Positions 12,771 through 25,158 are shown, counted from the stretch's first letter. The stretch is 64,000 nt of DNA from Gnetum montanum (GCA_015680685.1 MNCI01009612.1:125452-189451), one strand, 5' to 3'. Made by a program: numbers and translations. Notes: generated by a model not told the origin, from the sequence alone.

Positions 12771-13382
12771 ATGTATCCAATTCCCTTTTACAAGTCTACC
12801 CTTTAATTTTTGTTAGGGTTTTTTCCTTTAGATTTAGCATTAGTAATAATGAAGTCTTAGAACAACTCTTTTATGCACAAGTTAGTTGTCACTCTTTGCT
12901 TGTAATGACTTTTGAAAACAAAAAGGTAAATTAAACCTTTATTTTTTAAATTGTACATTTATGATTTGCTCCAATCATCAATCTTGATTAATTGACTAGA
13001 CTAATGAGGATTAAAACTTTGGGGTATATCAACATTTAACTAGATCAACAAGGCTTAAGAATTTGGTTTATAGATTTGGAGGTCAAAGGTTCAATTCCAA
13101 GCTCCAAATTTAGAAATCGTACATGTGATTTAAAATATTACATGCAATTTATATATTTCTCTCTCATGATGATGGATGATTTGGTGATTATTATGGCTGC
13201 ATAACCTTTCACTGCCAAATCTTACATGTGATTTATATATTTATCTTACATGATGATGGATAATTTGATGCTAAGAAATTTAATCCAGTTAACCTTAACA
13301 TATTCTAATTTTTATGATTGTATAACCTTGCAAATTTGTTAATAGAAAATTACAATACTTTCTATCTTCCCATAAGCATTTA
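12771..13382. other. AT-rich intergenic with short local duplications
   Basis: There is no coding signal. Two near-copies of a segment containing CATGTGATTTATATATTTAT...CATGATGATGGAT occur at about 13125-13180 and 13224-13272. The last 90 bases (13290-13382) recur at 13921-14010. Confidence 0.55.
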
Positions 13383-13482
13383 TTTTTTTTTTTTGAAAAA
13401 AGGTCAGGCGACTTAAATTTCAAAAATAACGAAGCGGTACAAAGGTACAGCACGGGCCAGTGCAGCCAGCCCCACACCAGTC
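13383..13482 (-). mobile_element. possible 3' end of a minus-strand retroposon with poly(A) tail
   Basis: The plus strand shows a T-run followed by GAAAAAAGGTCAGGCGACTT and a GC-richer segment running into the gap. Read on the minus strand this is a coding-like segment (GWLHWPVLYLCTASLFLKFK) then TAAGTCGCCTGACC and a poly(A) tail, as expected for a retroposon 3' end. The element body is hidden by the gap. Confidence 0.4.
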
Positions 13483-13748
13483 NNNNNNNNNNNNNNNNNN
13501 NNNNNNNNNNNNNNNNNNNNNNNNNNNNNNNNNNNNNNNNNNNNNNNNNNNNNNNNNNNNNNNNNNNNNNNNNNNNNNNNNNNNNNNNNNNNNNNNNNNN
13601 NNNNNNNNNNNNNNNNNNNNNNNNNNNNNNNNNNNNNNNNNNNNNNNNNNNNNNNNNNNNNNNNNNNNNNNNNNNNNNNNNNNNNNNNNNNNNNNNNNNN
13701 NNNNNNNNNNNNNNNNNNNNNNNNNNNNNNNNNNNNNNNNNNNNNNNN
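13483..13748. other. assembly gap (266 N)
   Basis: Unresolved bases. Open frames spanning it are artefacts of the run of N. Confidence 0.99.
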
Positions 13749-13905
13749 TTATCTTGTATATTAGACTTTTGGTAAGAACCATTATTCATTTGAAGTGATA
13801 GTAAGATACCTATTTATTAAGTTGAAGACTTAGGGTAAGCTTGGCCACTTGAAGAGATTAGGCTTTCACTCATTTACAAACCATCTAGACCTAGCTTGTA
13901 GTAGA
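13749..13905. repeat. dispersed repeat, copy 1
   Basis: This segment contains CTTTTGGTAAGAACC, then CATTTGAAGTGATAGTAAG and later GGCTTTCACTC. The same order of blocks recurs at 45866-45985 (CTTTTGGTAACGATC, CACTTGAAGTGATGGTAAG, GGCTTTCACTCC). CACTTGAAGTG is a short palindrome. In both places it lies beside a T-run, suggesting the untranslated 3' end of minus-strand LINEs. Confidence 0.5.
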
Positions 13906-14099
13906 AATTTAGTCTAGAAAGCGTTAGCATATTTTGATTCTTATGGATGCATAGCTTTGCAAATTTGCTAACAAACACTTACAATACCTTCTATCTTCTT
14001 AGAAGCATTTAACCATATTAAAGAGTGCACTTAAACTAGGGAATTCACATTATAGAATTATTAAAGTGGGCATGATTTGCTATTCATAAAGAAATTAGA

Positions 14100-14580
14100 C
14101 ACAAATTAAATTTAGCAATAGAACAAGGATTAAATTAATATTGAAAAATTAGTAAAACTATATTGTTGTATAAAAAAGGGCATACAAATAATTTGAAAAA
14201 TTATAAAATGATTGTTTAACTAATATTTTTGCTCATATATTAGGCACACTATTAGAAAGGAGAATCAATTTTGGAGCTAAAGGAAAAGATGTTAAGCACA
14301 AGATTTGAAGGAAACCAAAATAAGGTAAGATGTTAGGAAAGTTTTAAACAAATTACTCTATTATTTATCACTTAGTTACTTTTAGACATTGTATGGAATT
14401 TCCAAAAATGCCTAATAGAAAATTTTTTATTTATTTTATTGATTTTGCAAAAGTATATTATTTAGTAATTTTCATACAAAACTATCGTTGTGCTTGCATA
14501 AAATTGGTCTCCCTTCAGATTTGATTACAACAACTCAAAGATTATATGAGGAAGTAATTATTGAAATTATAGATAGTAAT
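14100..14580 (+). pseudogene. L1-like LINE reverse transcriptase, 5' part (interrupted)
   Basis: Broken plus-strand frames read YKKGHTNNLKNYK (LINE RT block KKGDKxDxxNYRPI), then a damaged DFAKxxDxV-type block near 14440, and GLPSDLITTTQRLYEEV near 14500-14555. The protein stops at 14580 where gypsy element A begins. The next RT block resumes 30.6 kb away at 45240, so the two pieces are one LINE split by the insertion. Confidence 0.78.
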
Positions 14581-15337
14581 TGATGAGTGGTGAGGTACCC
14601 CTATGTCCAACCATATGAATCATGAAGCATTCACGTGTGACTCGGTTGTATTTTGCAAACTTTGTCATTTCTAATGCACTAGTACTTTAGAAAGTGAATC
14701 TAGCCTTAAGGTCAATCATTATCCTCCTAATTACACTTGTGATGTACATTGGTATGGTTAAGTGTAACTGAGGCATTTCGATTTTTATCATTTTTTATTT
14801 TATATCTTGGGTGCTCAAAATGTAGGTAAAAGGAATTTGATTAAATAATATAATTTAATTGATTAACTACCATTTAACTAATCCTAACATAAATATTTTT
14901 TCCCACTTTCCATACACATCCTATACCCACGTATTCACTGCTAGGTAACCAAGCGCTATGCTAGTGGGCGTACCAAGTGATAATGCTATTGGGATTACCA
15001 AGTGATAACGCTAATCTATCCAAAGTGCTACAACGTTTATCAGAAAGGTCATCTTTATTACCGCAAACATTGTTGTGCTTACATACAATAATGCTCGAAT
15101 AAAGATTCGTACACTTAATGACTCCTATTGTAGGCACTCAAGGAAAAAAATTCTAACTTTTGAATGAAAAAAATGTAAGAGCTTCGCTACTTCTAAAATC
15201 TTGATTGCTATAAATGTAGCTAGTAGGCACATATTTATAAGTGATAGACAAACACTACATCAATGAGGCCTCGTTGACGTAAGGTGAGATGCATCAACAA
15301 GGCCTCATTGATGTAGCCAACCAACGATGACTAATCA
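14581..15337 (-). repeat. 3' LTR of element A
   Basis: On plus it reads TGATGAGTGGTGAGGTACCC to GATGACTAATCA. It matches the split 5' LTR in order along almost its whole length. A minus-strand TATA box sits at about 15231-15240 (ATATTTATAA on plus). U3 beyond it carries two palindrome-rich motifs, 15253-15282 and 15289-15317, built around GAGGCCTC flanked by TCAACG/CGTTGA. The LTR is uninterrupted at AACTGAGGCATTTCG (14766-14780), which is the spot where B sits in the other LTR. Confidence 0.88.
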
Positions 15338-15372
15338 TACCCCCATGATTGAATGAAAACTCATCCTTGAGT
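15338..15372 (-). other. polypurine tract region of element A
   Basis: Read on minus: CTCAAGGATGAGTTTTCATT, then CAATCATGGGGGTA directly before the LTR start TGATTAG. Element D has nearly the same sequence before its 3' LTR, which supports both boundaries. Confidence 0.8.
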
Positions 15373-15699
15373 TCTTTTACAAAATTGAAAAGGTATGGGA
15401 TTATTGATTGACTTTTCTTCAACAAAACAAACTTAACTTACTTGACAAAAAATGGACTGCCCAGGTGTATGGAACAACACATTACAAAAAATGGTGGTAT
15501 TTAGGACATAAAATTAAACAGCATGATACAATTATTCAAAAATTAAACAACATGTTCCTTGATGATGTGAAGCTTGTTAATGAAGATCAAATAGTCCCAA
15601 GTGGTGGTGGTTCCTGAGGCTTCAAGGGACCTTCAACAACTTCATGCATTGGCGGTGGTTAAGGCAACTACGGTTGTCCTGCTAGTACTGCAACTTTAG

Positions 15700-18290
15700 G
15701 TGGGAGGCGAAAAGCATCCAAAAATGATTTTATTTTCTCCTCCTTACTCCTAGTATCATGCACCATCCACACAACTTCCTGAATGTGGGTTGGAATGAGC
15801 ACATCCCAAGGACACAACATTGTTGGAAACAATTCCTTAGCATTAACAAACCAGGCAACAAACTATTTGCATTCAATGTTAAACACTCTCACTATGTTCT
15901 TTAGCTCCTGGTAGTCACTCATCCATCTAGCTAGGTCCTCAGTGATAGATCATTGACCTATGAATCATCCTTTGAGAATTTCGAGTTTAGCATTAGTAGT
16001 TTTAAGCTTTTCCTTAGTATCCTTATGATGTTTGAACTTGGCCTTGTATAATGGATATGAGCTAGCCAGTTATTTTTTCAATTTCAACTATGGTCATTTG
16101 GCTATCAACATTGCCAAGTTTTCATAATGGAGATCGGCCAACTCCATATGCTCTATCATTTCTTTGATCTGCAACTCCTTCAAGTAGATCTCTGCATTAT
16201 TGTAGGTGTCAATCCCATCAAGGATGGGCTACCACATCTCTCTTCCTTACTAGAGTTGCTAAAGGGCTTCATTCACTTTCTCCTTTGTCATTTGGATTTT
16301 TTTTAACTTTCTTTTGCAAGAAAACTTGGTCCCTTTAGTGATTTCTCACTTTCTCAAACTTGAGAGCTTCATTCTTCCAGGTGGTGATTTTGATGGAAAA
16401 CTTTTTTCACAAGGTGCATACCTCCTTCATTAATAGATTGTGGTTCTCTGTGGCCAATTTCCTCAGTTTAGTATTGACTCTAGTAAGCTGCTCCTACTAT
16501 TGATGAATAAATTCTTGCATTTGATCTCTCTAAGCATCAACATTTTGTAGGTGTTGATTTTGCATGGTTAATGCTTCATTTTCTTGATGCATCTGATTCA
16601 AGTCCTTTTTTATTGAGTGCATTTCAACTTCTACAATGGAATGTTTAAAGATGGTTATTATTGCTTCCTCCTTAGCCTTTTGAAATCATTCTTGAAGTGT
16701 TTTGATAACTTCATCTCTTATCCTTGCTAGGCTAAGAATTTCTTGTTCTGCAAGTCAGGCATGAAGTTTAGCAACCTCTGCAACTACATGTTGATTTTGC
16801 TCTTGGTCCATTTCTAGTTTTCCCTCCAAAATGATGCATCTACCCTTACATTCAGTAGCTCCAAATGGATTGCAGTGACATTCTCTGAAAGATTAAAGAT
16901 TTCTAGAGTCGATTACCCAATTCCTACGAGTCGTTCCAACAATTTTTCATGTTGAGCTACATCTAACTTCCCATTGACCATGCTCACAAATGTCTACATG
17001 TCTTGAAGTGTAGATACATTTGGTATATATGCTACAAGTTAGTTTAATGATTCAACTACATAGTCAACTACCACTTTTGCTACTATATCTTGCCCTTGGT
17101 GTTGCATCACCAAGATAGTTGCCTCTTCACCTTCCTCCAACCTCACTAAGAAAGTGGTAGCATTCTCAAAGATTTCTAGGAATAGATGATGTGTTGCTAA
17201 TGACATCATCACCTCTCAAGCATTGGCATATGACCTCAAAGGTATCTATTTTTTTTGGACAGAGAAAATGGAACCAACCCTCCCATTTGGCTAACTGTTT
17301 GGTCCACCTCATTAAGGTGACTCATCATTGGTCGATACATAGATAGATCCACCCCACTTGTTCCTATTTACTACTCTTTTTTTCTCAAGAGCTATTCTTG
17401 GATTTTATGCAAATGTTCAAGGGTTGTGTGAGCCTCTGGCATGGTTTCCTAAGTGGGTAGTGGCGATAGTAGCTCCTCTTCTTGAGTGGTTATTGGCATC
17501 TTATCTTTCATTATTTTTTCCCATGAGGCCAAAGGAGCATGCCTAAGAGTATCATTAGAATAGTGAGTGATGCCTACCATTTTGTAAAGTTTTTTGATAA
17601 GGCACAAAAAGGGCAAGGTCTTCCTTCCATGTTCATTCTCCTTGAAATGCTTCTCGGTCTCTAAATAAATCAGCTGTGGAAGGTTAACAAGAAATTTCCC
17701 ACATAGAACAGTGCATGCTCAAGTGGAAAAAGTAGTCACCTTGCTTGGCCTCATCGCTGGATTGAGCTAATAGGTTGCAATCGTAAAATAAATCTGCTCC
17801 ACTTTTGTGGGTGCATCATACTCCTTACGGTCCACCCCGTAGCATTGCTGGGTCGACTTCCTTTTTGCCTCAGGATCACCTTTTATTGATATCTCTACCA
17901 ACTATGTTTCAATGTCTGGCAACTCCAATGCTTGTCTAATGGCCTCCATCAAGTAGGACACTTGAATGTTCTTTATTTTTACAATAGACCCTAGCCTTCG
18001 ACTATTTTAGGAGAGATAGGTCTCTCTCATGTACCACTCCCCATTGGATGTGATGACAAGCCACATGGGAGAGGCTTGCAATTATATCTTGGCATCCTTT
18101 GGAGCTTTCTCCAAAAATGGCACAAAGTTTATCTCTAGAAGAACTGATCTTTGAATCTCTGGAGACCTGATAATGTTCAAGTAGGCTTGAGTTAGAGTGA
18201 CCTCAAGCCTTAGCATAGGTCAAAGAACTCTCCTCATTGGGATTGTTTTGTAGGCACTTCTTCTTCTAGAGTCTGTTGAACAGTTTCTAG
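15700..18290 (-). pseudogene. ORF2 of element A (post-pol protein), decayed
   Basis: The region is collinear with ORF2 of element B (33560-36255) in nucleotide order. For example, the block at 16130-16220 matches 33940-34030 and the block at 17560-17700 matches 35380-35510. No long frame is left. By comparison with B, the minus-strand product would have an N-terminal domain of about 250 residues and a long charged coiled-coil C-terminus. The 5' end of the ORF, including the start codon seen in B, is no longer recognisable in A. Confidence 0.65.
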
Positions 18291-18554
18291 TTTAGGCTCC
18301 TCATGAAAAAGTTGATGTTTATATATGATTAAGTTTACTACGTTTGGGGGAGTTAGAAAACATTTTCAAAAATTGCATTGAAAACCTTAAGTTTTGTGGC
18401 CCCAATGATAAAGATCTTACCTCCTGTAAGTGTAGGATCGAAAAAAAAAGTTATTTGAATAGATGGTTTAAAAGGTATGGACTTTGGAAAGTTTTGGGCT
18501 TTGAAAAATCATAAAAATTCCTTGTGTGTTATGAGAAAATTATAAAAAGTTCCA

Positions 18555-18650
18555 AAGTGTCTGGTGGTATATATAGTATTTTTACACTATGTCAACGAGG
18601 CCTCATCATCATAGTTGGCTATGTCGATGAGGCCTTATCAACGTAGCTTT
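18555..18650 (-). promoter_or_regulatory. U3-like internal promoter candidate of element A
   Basis: On plus, GGTATATATAGTA (18567-18578) is followed by two copies of a palindromic motif: 18587-18614 (CAACGAGGCCTCATCATC core) and 18619-18646 (GTCGATGAGGCCTTATCAAC core). Read on minus, the motifs precede a TATA box that points into ORF2. The same GAGGCCT motif with TCAACG flanks stands upstream of the TATA box in A's own LTRs (15253-15317, 45121-45210). Function is inferred. Confidence 0.55.
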
Positions 18651-20249
18651 TGACCACCATTGACTTTGGTCAAACTTTCAAAATACAAGAAATTTGTCAA
18701 TGAAATTGGGCTCAAATGAATGCTTAGAAGATCAATAATAGCATGAAATCATGAGAAGAGGGTGTTGAAGTTCATAAATTTGAAAAAATTGAGAAAAATT
18801 AATTTAATTGATGAGTGTAATGAAAGATTAAGGAGTACTGAGTAGTTTAGACAGTGAAAAATACAAAATATAAGATTGTAATGATGTCAAAGGTAAGGAA
18901 CCTTAACTAATCAACCTAAAAGCTATGCAAGTGGGTCCTTCCCCTAGCAAGCTCATTCACTTTTTGCCCTTGCATAACCTCAACTAAGGAGTCCATGGGC
19001 CCCATAGTCAATTTAATGATCATGACAAATTAAGGATCAACCCAAAATAATTCACTCAAGAATCCCAACACATTAGACTTAGACATAGAGCATAACATAG
19101 AACTTGGTAGTGAGGTGAGTTATGGCAACATGGATGGATGAAAGAGAAGGTGGAACGCATTTCCAAATTGAGGTCATAAGAAGTCCCTTGTGGAATTATG
19201 GTTAAAATGACTTGAGAAGCTCCATCCTCAATCTAGACCAAATTCATTCACTTTCAATGACTTTGCATCGTCACTCTAAGATCGATCGACCCACTTGAGA
19301 CACAAGAGTGTCCTTGCAAGACAACCACCATTTCACCAAGAGGTGGAAAGAGAAGTAGAATGTAAGAGATAGATAACATTAGTTAGAGGGGATCTTCAAG
19401 CATAGGAGTATGTCTTTCAAGTTCCATAACTAGTGCTTGTTACCCTTTTATTTTCCAAGGGGTGTGCTTTGAATTTCCATTATTATTATTTTGAAATGGG
19501 AACCACACCATGTGAGGACTTATTCATGTCAAAGGGGTGTGCTTTGAATTCCCATTGTTTTTTTTTAATAATGGGAACCACACAATGCAACAACATTATT
19601 TGTCTTTCTATCATTAGGTGGTATGGAATGGTAAGAAATCTACAAAAAAAAACACTCAAGCACTCAAGCAAGAAGAAGAGTAAAAAGAGTATTAAATCCC
19701 CTTGAAGTCACATCCTTTACAAGCCTTTAGATACTTCCTAATTTTGGAACTACCAAGGTCATTGATTGATTAAAAGTTTCTTTAATGAAAAAGGTACCTC
19801 AAATTCCTAGAACAAGGAAAACCATAGAGCTCATTGGATGGGAAAATGATGTGGAATAAGTGCCTATTCTATGAAAAATAAAGCATGTTGAAGTCATCAA
19901 ACATCAGAATTCAAACATAGAAACCAGACATTGATAATCACATACTAAGCACAAAGTATCATTAGTAAATAGCAACAGTAGCATTGTGTCCTGTGATAAT
20001 AAAGCAAATTTATTAGCAAAAATTAGAAAATATCACACTTAATCAAAAGAAACAAAATAAAGTAAAATATATAAGAAAGTGTAAAATAATCAAGAAATTT
20101 TAAAGGTATAAAGATGGTATAAAATTTTAAAAAAATTGAAAATCAAAAGTGTGAAAAGCATAAAGGTAGAAAAATTGAGAGACCATGGTAATGGTTAGCA
20201 CATATGGCCATCTCCTCCATAATTGAGTTGGAAGGAGGAGATCCAAAAA
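18651..20249 (-). other. non-coding region between pol and ORF2 of element A
   Basis: About 1.6 kb with no sustained frame, homologous in order to 36700-38200 of B and, in part, to 28580-29300 of D. It contains the two hairpins listed separately and, next to the pol end, a PPT-like minus-strand tract CAATTATGGAGGAG (about 20210-20225). Confidence 0.6.
19457..19587 (-). repeat. two tandem hairpins in element A
   Basis: Unit 1 is 19457-19512 and unit 2 about 19531-19587. Each has AAGGGGTGTGCTTTGAA plus a TTCCCATT-type arm, a short T/A-rich loop, and an AATGGGAACCACACC arm. GTGTG pairs with CACAC and TTCCCATT with AATGGGAA. Element B has two units at the matching position, while D lacks them. 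Confidence 0.7.
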
Positions 20250-22830
20250 ATAGAATGTGCATGTCCATCAATTAAGGTGGTATTTACACTAGCTTGTCTT
20301 AATTCTAGGAAAGGTTTAATTTGTTGGATATTAACCAACTACTTTTTATTTGGGATGTCAGGTTTGTAAATTATCATGGCCCTAGATGGAAAGGTTTGAT
20401 CAATTATATAAGGTCCCTTCCACAATGTTTGAAATTTTGCCTTTTGAGGTACATGTGTGAGGTTCCAATAGAGAACCTTATCTCCTGGTTGAAACTTTAT
20501 TTTTCTAATTCTAAGGTCATGGTGTTTCTTGCTAAATGCCTTGTTTACCTCATTCAAGGATAGGGCCACTAAGCAATTTTTTTCTAGCATGTTCAGATTG
20601 ATCAATCTTTCTTTCTATGCTAGACATAGGTCAAGGTTTAATTCACATGTCATTGAGAGTGCATGGAGCTCAGATTGAATCAGGAGTATTGGAAGTTTTC
20701 CATACACTAACTTGTAGTGAAAATATCCGATAGGAAGTTTCCAAGTTGATCGGTAAGCCTAGTGAGCATCATTAAGTTTTGTGCTCCAATCCTTCCTATA
20801 TTTGCTAATGGTTCATGTTAATATTTTTGTAATCTCCTAGTTGGTTACCTCTACTTGATCATTGGCTTGCGGTGGTAAGATGTTGTTAATTGATGTTCTA
20901 CCCCCAAGAATTGCATTAATTTTCTAAATGCAAGACCTGTGAAATGAGTTCCATTATCAAAAATTACTGAATGTGGCACCCCAAACCTATATACAATAAG
21001 TTGTTGTATAAATCTGGTGGCAGTGGATGATGTGCAATCTGTAACGGCTGTCACTTTAGCCTATTTTGTGTACTTTTTAATTGCTACTATAATATATGCT
21101 TTTCAATTAAACATGGGTGTGATGGGACCCATGAAGTCAATGCCCCATATGTCAAAAGGTTCTAGTGGTTGAATCTAGTGTTGAGGACCTTCCATATGAG
21201 CAATCATCCGCCCCATCATGTTGATAATGTTTACAAGACTTGACAACTTGGTGGGAATCCATAAACATTGTGGACCAATAGTATCTTGCCATCAGGATTT
21301 TTATGGCTATGCATCTCCCTGCATAGTGGCCTCCATAATGTCCTTCATGAGCATCCTAAAGAACGTGCAGTTTATCTTCAGTTCCCCAACATAATGCCCT
21401 TTTAGACCATGAGATGGCTCTTTTGCTAGTTGAGTTGTAGGTTTTTCTTAACACATCTGTTCAGTACTTGCTCAAAGGTAGCTTCATATGTGGAGAAGTC
21501 ATCCATGAAGACTTCAACACCACTATTGATCTATTGTTGAAAGATACTATGGACTAAGCAATGAAATGTTGCAAGGGCACTGCATAGGCCAAATGGTATC
21601 TTATAGTATGCAAAATTTTCCTAAGGACTTGTGAATGTTATTTTGGCCTAGTCTTCTAGTGCAATTTGGATTTGGTTATAGCTAGTATGACCATCCAAGA
21701 AACTATAATAACAATGCATAGATATGGTGTCTAATACTTGATCCACAAATGGCAAAGGAAAGTGATCTATAAATATTGCCATATTTAACAACCTAAAGTC
21801 AATGCAAACTTGTCATTTACCATCCTTCTTTGGTACAATTACGAGTGGGCTAACCCACTCACTATTTGCAACAATTATCAACATCTTCATTAGAGAGTAA
21901 CGGACCTGTTCAATTTTGTCCATGACTTCAACATATGCATAAGTTAAACTATTAATTGATTTCATGCATATTGTGCTTCTATCAGAATTGGCTATTAGCC
22001 ACTAGATGCCCTATTGATCTATGGTTGATGTGTACAAACATCATTGAATATTAATATCTTGTGCACATTGATTGCATGCCTTAATATATGTGCTCTTGAT
22101 TAACTAATTTTTTTTGCATGCAATTGTACCCATTATTGTTGTATGCGATGCATGGAATACACTTCTTCTCAATTTTTCCTAACTCATTTCCTTAGATATT
22201 TTGAGAGATAGGTCCCTTATACCCATTCATGCATTGATCATAATTAATCAAGCCCTTCCCATGATGATGGGAAAGTCACTTTTGTAGTTTTCCACCTTGA
22301 TTACTAGAAAATCAACAAGATTGGACCATCCACAAACTATGGTCACAATGTCCTCTACTAGTCCCAAAGGGACCATAATCAACTGATTTGCTAATTCTAG
22401 ATGGATATTTCTCTTCTTAAGAGGTGGTAGGTTTCAAGCCTTGTACATATCATGGGAGATGAGGTTAACTCTAGAACCAGATTCAAGAAGAACCTTGCAT
22501 GGCTCTTGTCCAACAATCTGTAGAAAGATGAGTGGACTTCTTGGATCAGATCTTTTTGTAGGAAGGTTGGCAACCTTGATATAGTTAGAAATAACATGAG
22601 TTATCATTATAGTGTAGATCCTAGGTGACACTTCGTTTGAAGGGTGCTCGAAGATATTTGATGTAGAGGATGAGGATGTTGAAGATGTAGGGTGATCAGT
22701 CAAAGTAGGTTGTGAGGGTTGGAGAGGACTATTGGGCCAAAAGAAAGCTTGTTTCCTTAATCAATTATCTGAATCACTTGGTTGAAAAACTGGATGTGAG
22801 TGTACAACCCTTATAGCATTTCATTGTTGT
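20250..22830 (-). pseudogene. gypsy pol of element A (protease, RT, integrase; RNase H deleted)
   Basis: Minus strand. The protease (22400-22720) has LLESGSRVNLISHDMY, the D-S-G active site changed to E-S-G. The RT (about 21400-22050) keeps the catalytic VFMDDFSTY near 21500. Right after the conserved GIMLG block the frame jumps at about 21385 to DKLHVL-DAHEGHYGG, the integrase zinc-binding N-terminus, so RNase H and the linker are missing. The integrase core shows FGVPHSVIFDNGTHF (20940-20990) and ends with LSLNEVNKAF, KFQPGDKVLYW and KGPYIIDQTF (20339-20605), the C-terminal DNA-binding region. Many stops are present. Confidence 0.85.
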
Positions 22831-24179
22831 AACTATGCAGGAATCTCACCTTGAATAGATGGAGTAGGAGGTAATTGGGTTAAAGGTGGAGGTGTAGGTG
22901 TAGAGGAATGTGGAGGATGATAGGGATATGGATATGGGTTTTCTCCTCAAGTAGATGGTGAATGTGTTCAGTGATACTCTAGAGGGTAATAGTGATGCTA
23001 GAATGATGCATGACTTGCTGAAATTCTAGGGGAGATGAGTTGCTGAACATAGTACTCGTATGGATTTGGTTTCCTATAAGGGTACTATTGCCTTAGCAGT
23101 GGAATTCCCCATAATTGTGGTTAGTACCACTCTTGGGACTATTCATAACATTGTGGAGGAGTTCCACTTGGGTAGTAAGCTTGTTGTTGTTGGTGGAACT
23201 ATCTTAGATTGCATTGAGGGTAAGACAATCGCCTTGGAGCTTTTCTATGTGCTAATTGAGAATTTAATGTGTACACTCCAGAATTTTGTAAGTGTCACAT
23301 CATAGGGTGACATCCCTTTAGATGTTCATATTAAAAAATGCCACATTTAGTTTCATCATTAGAGTTAGATTCCACAACTTCCTCTATTGTAGCAGCTTTG
23401 CCCTTACCTCTTTGGTAGGCACGTTCAACTTCTTTTCGCCGTCTACAATTACAATTACTATTTTTCTCTTTGGATTCTTTAGCAATCTTCAAAGTGGTTT
23501 GAGACTTTTCATCCAAAGAGTCTCATAACTTGTCAACCTTGGCTTAAATGTCAAAAATAGATTTTTGGATAGGCAGGTCTTTCTGTTCACCACTTCATCA
23601 AGTGGCGACTCCTCCTCATTACAAAATTAGACCTCTCATTTTCTAATGGATGGGTCCCTATTACACTTTTCAGCACTCTTCTTTTTTCATAACTCACCTT
23701 CTTCTTTTGCTACATGCTCTATTAGCCTTTAGATTTGATCAGCTCTCATTTCAAACAACTTCCTTCTTCTTGTTTTTTTTTAGCCCATCTATGATGTGGC
23801 GAAGTTGTTCCATTTGAGAATAATCATGGCCAAGACATTGGTGTAAGAGTGAATATATGAGCCCTTGGTCGCATCCAAGGGTTCATGTGCTCCTTGTTTC
23901 CAACCTTTAGTTTTCCTTCTTAGATTAGACACTCTAGAGTACATCTAGTATTTTTCATTCAATAGTTCTAACATGGTACTCCACCTATGGATAGATTCCA
24001 GCTCTAAGGACCTATACTAAATTTCAACTTCCTTAATGAGTGTCCTTGGGAAAAGCTTGAGTTTTTACCACTTTTTCTCTATGTTCTGTAAGGCACAAGC
24101 ATCTTGAAAATCTTGTAGATGTGTCTAAGGATTAGAATTGTATCCCCCCTCAAATCTTGGGATATTGTTCATATCTAGG
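22831..24179 (-). pseudogene. gag of element A, 3' part
   Basis: The minus strand carries the C-terminal half of gag in broken frames: the gag domain with its NPQHLQ-like start next to the D junction, a Q/G-rich dimer-like region, the zinc knuckle at about 23295-23345 (KCGIF-YEHLKGCHP, second Cys lost) and a proline-rich linker before protease. Element D is inserted at 24179, exactly between the codons before and after the conserved MNNIPRF block. Confidence 0.78.
24175..24179. repeat. target-site duplication of element D, left copy (CTAGG)
   Basis: CTAGG precedes the left LTR (TGATGAG...). The matching CTAGG follows the right LTR at 31266-31270. Confidence 0.88.
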
Positions 24180-25158
24180 TGATGAGACACGATATCGCGG
24201 CTACCACGATATCGCATCCCATGCGATATTGCGTACATGATATCGCGTCTTCCCCTGTGATGTCGCATACGCAATATCGTGGTCTATCGCCAAATCTATA
24301 AATAAGAGGTGGCACTCCCCTTATTTCTCATCCTAGGCTTAAAGTAGGGAAACCCTGGCAGTTTGATCACTCCAAAGATAGAATATTTTCCATGTGCCCG
24401 TAGTAGGAGTCCTCAAGTGAACAGATCTTTATTCAAACAGCTTTGTACCTAAACGCAAGTGGTGTACGGAAATAAAGATGAGATCTGTGGATAAACCTTG
24501 CAGTGCATGGAATAGGTTTATTACATGTTATTTCTTACCTATTATTTATTACTTGCATTAGCGGGGCATGAGTATGACTTGATTACGAGCATTGAGAATG
24601 TGTACAGCTAATCAAGGAATCGGTTGTTCATCGCAATTAGTCTCTCTCACCCTCAACTCCTAGAATGCAGGATGAGTACGACTTGATTACGAGCATCTAC
24701 GAATGTGTACGGCTAGTCAAGGAATCGGCTGCTCATCACGTTTAGGCTAGTTAAGTGCCTCAGTATGACCACTTCGAGCACGTGCGTTGCGTGTGGTTAT
24801 CCCAGTAACGATTAGCGTTTAGTAGCCACAGTTCCATAGTTCAGGGTGTGTATGGTAAGTGGGAATAGATGCTGACACTAGTTAATTTATACTTAGTCCT
24901 TAGTTAGAGTTAGCTAGTTTCTCAACCCTTCACCTTGATAGCATAGGAGAAAAACTAGAAAAGATCATAAAAATCATATACCTCAGACTTACTTAACCAT
25001 ACACCATGACAACTACAAGTAAGTCTGGGAAGACAACGAATGATTAACCCCAAGTGTTCCATGGGGCGTGTAGGCATTTAGTCTATGGAGTTCGATTGGA
25101 TCACGCGTGCTACGCTCTTTTCATATGGTTGAGTGTAGGGATACCTCGCCACTCATCA
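24180..25158 (+). repeat. 5' LTR of element D
   Basis: It begins TGATGAGACACGATATCG and ends CGCCACTCATCA. The first 115 bases (U3) hold about six copies of a GCGATATCGC-type palindrome. A TATA box CTATAAATAAG lies at about 24295-24305. The U5 end (25080-25158) carries the conserved GGTTGAGTGTAGGGATACCT block shared by the other elements. Confidence 0.92.

Larger units (their letters stand above)
13290..14010. repeat. direct repeat pair flanking an inserted segment
   Basis: The copies are 13290-13382 and 13921-14010. Both contain CATATTYTRATTYTTATG, GCAAATTTG and ACAATACYTTCTATCTTC, followed by AAGCATTTA. They bracket the poly-T stretch, the gap and the 13749-13920 repeat. Either this is one long duplication or two copies of the same older repeat. 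Confidence 0.6.

Noticed and set aside
13295-13798. Open frames of 112-164 residues across the gap
   Set aside because: They are open only because N codons cannot be stops.
24187-24292. GATATCGC repeats considered as a CRISPR-like array
   Set aside because: No regular spacers. It lies in a plant LTR U3 and is better explained as promoter motifs.
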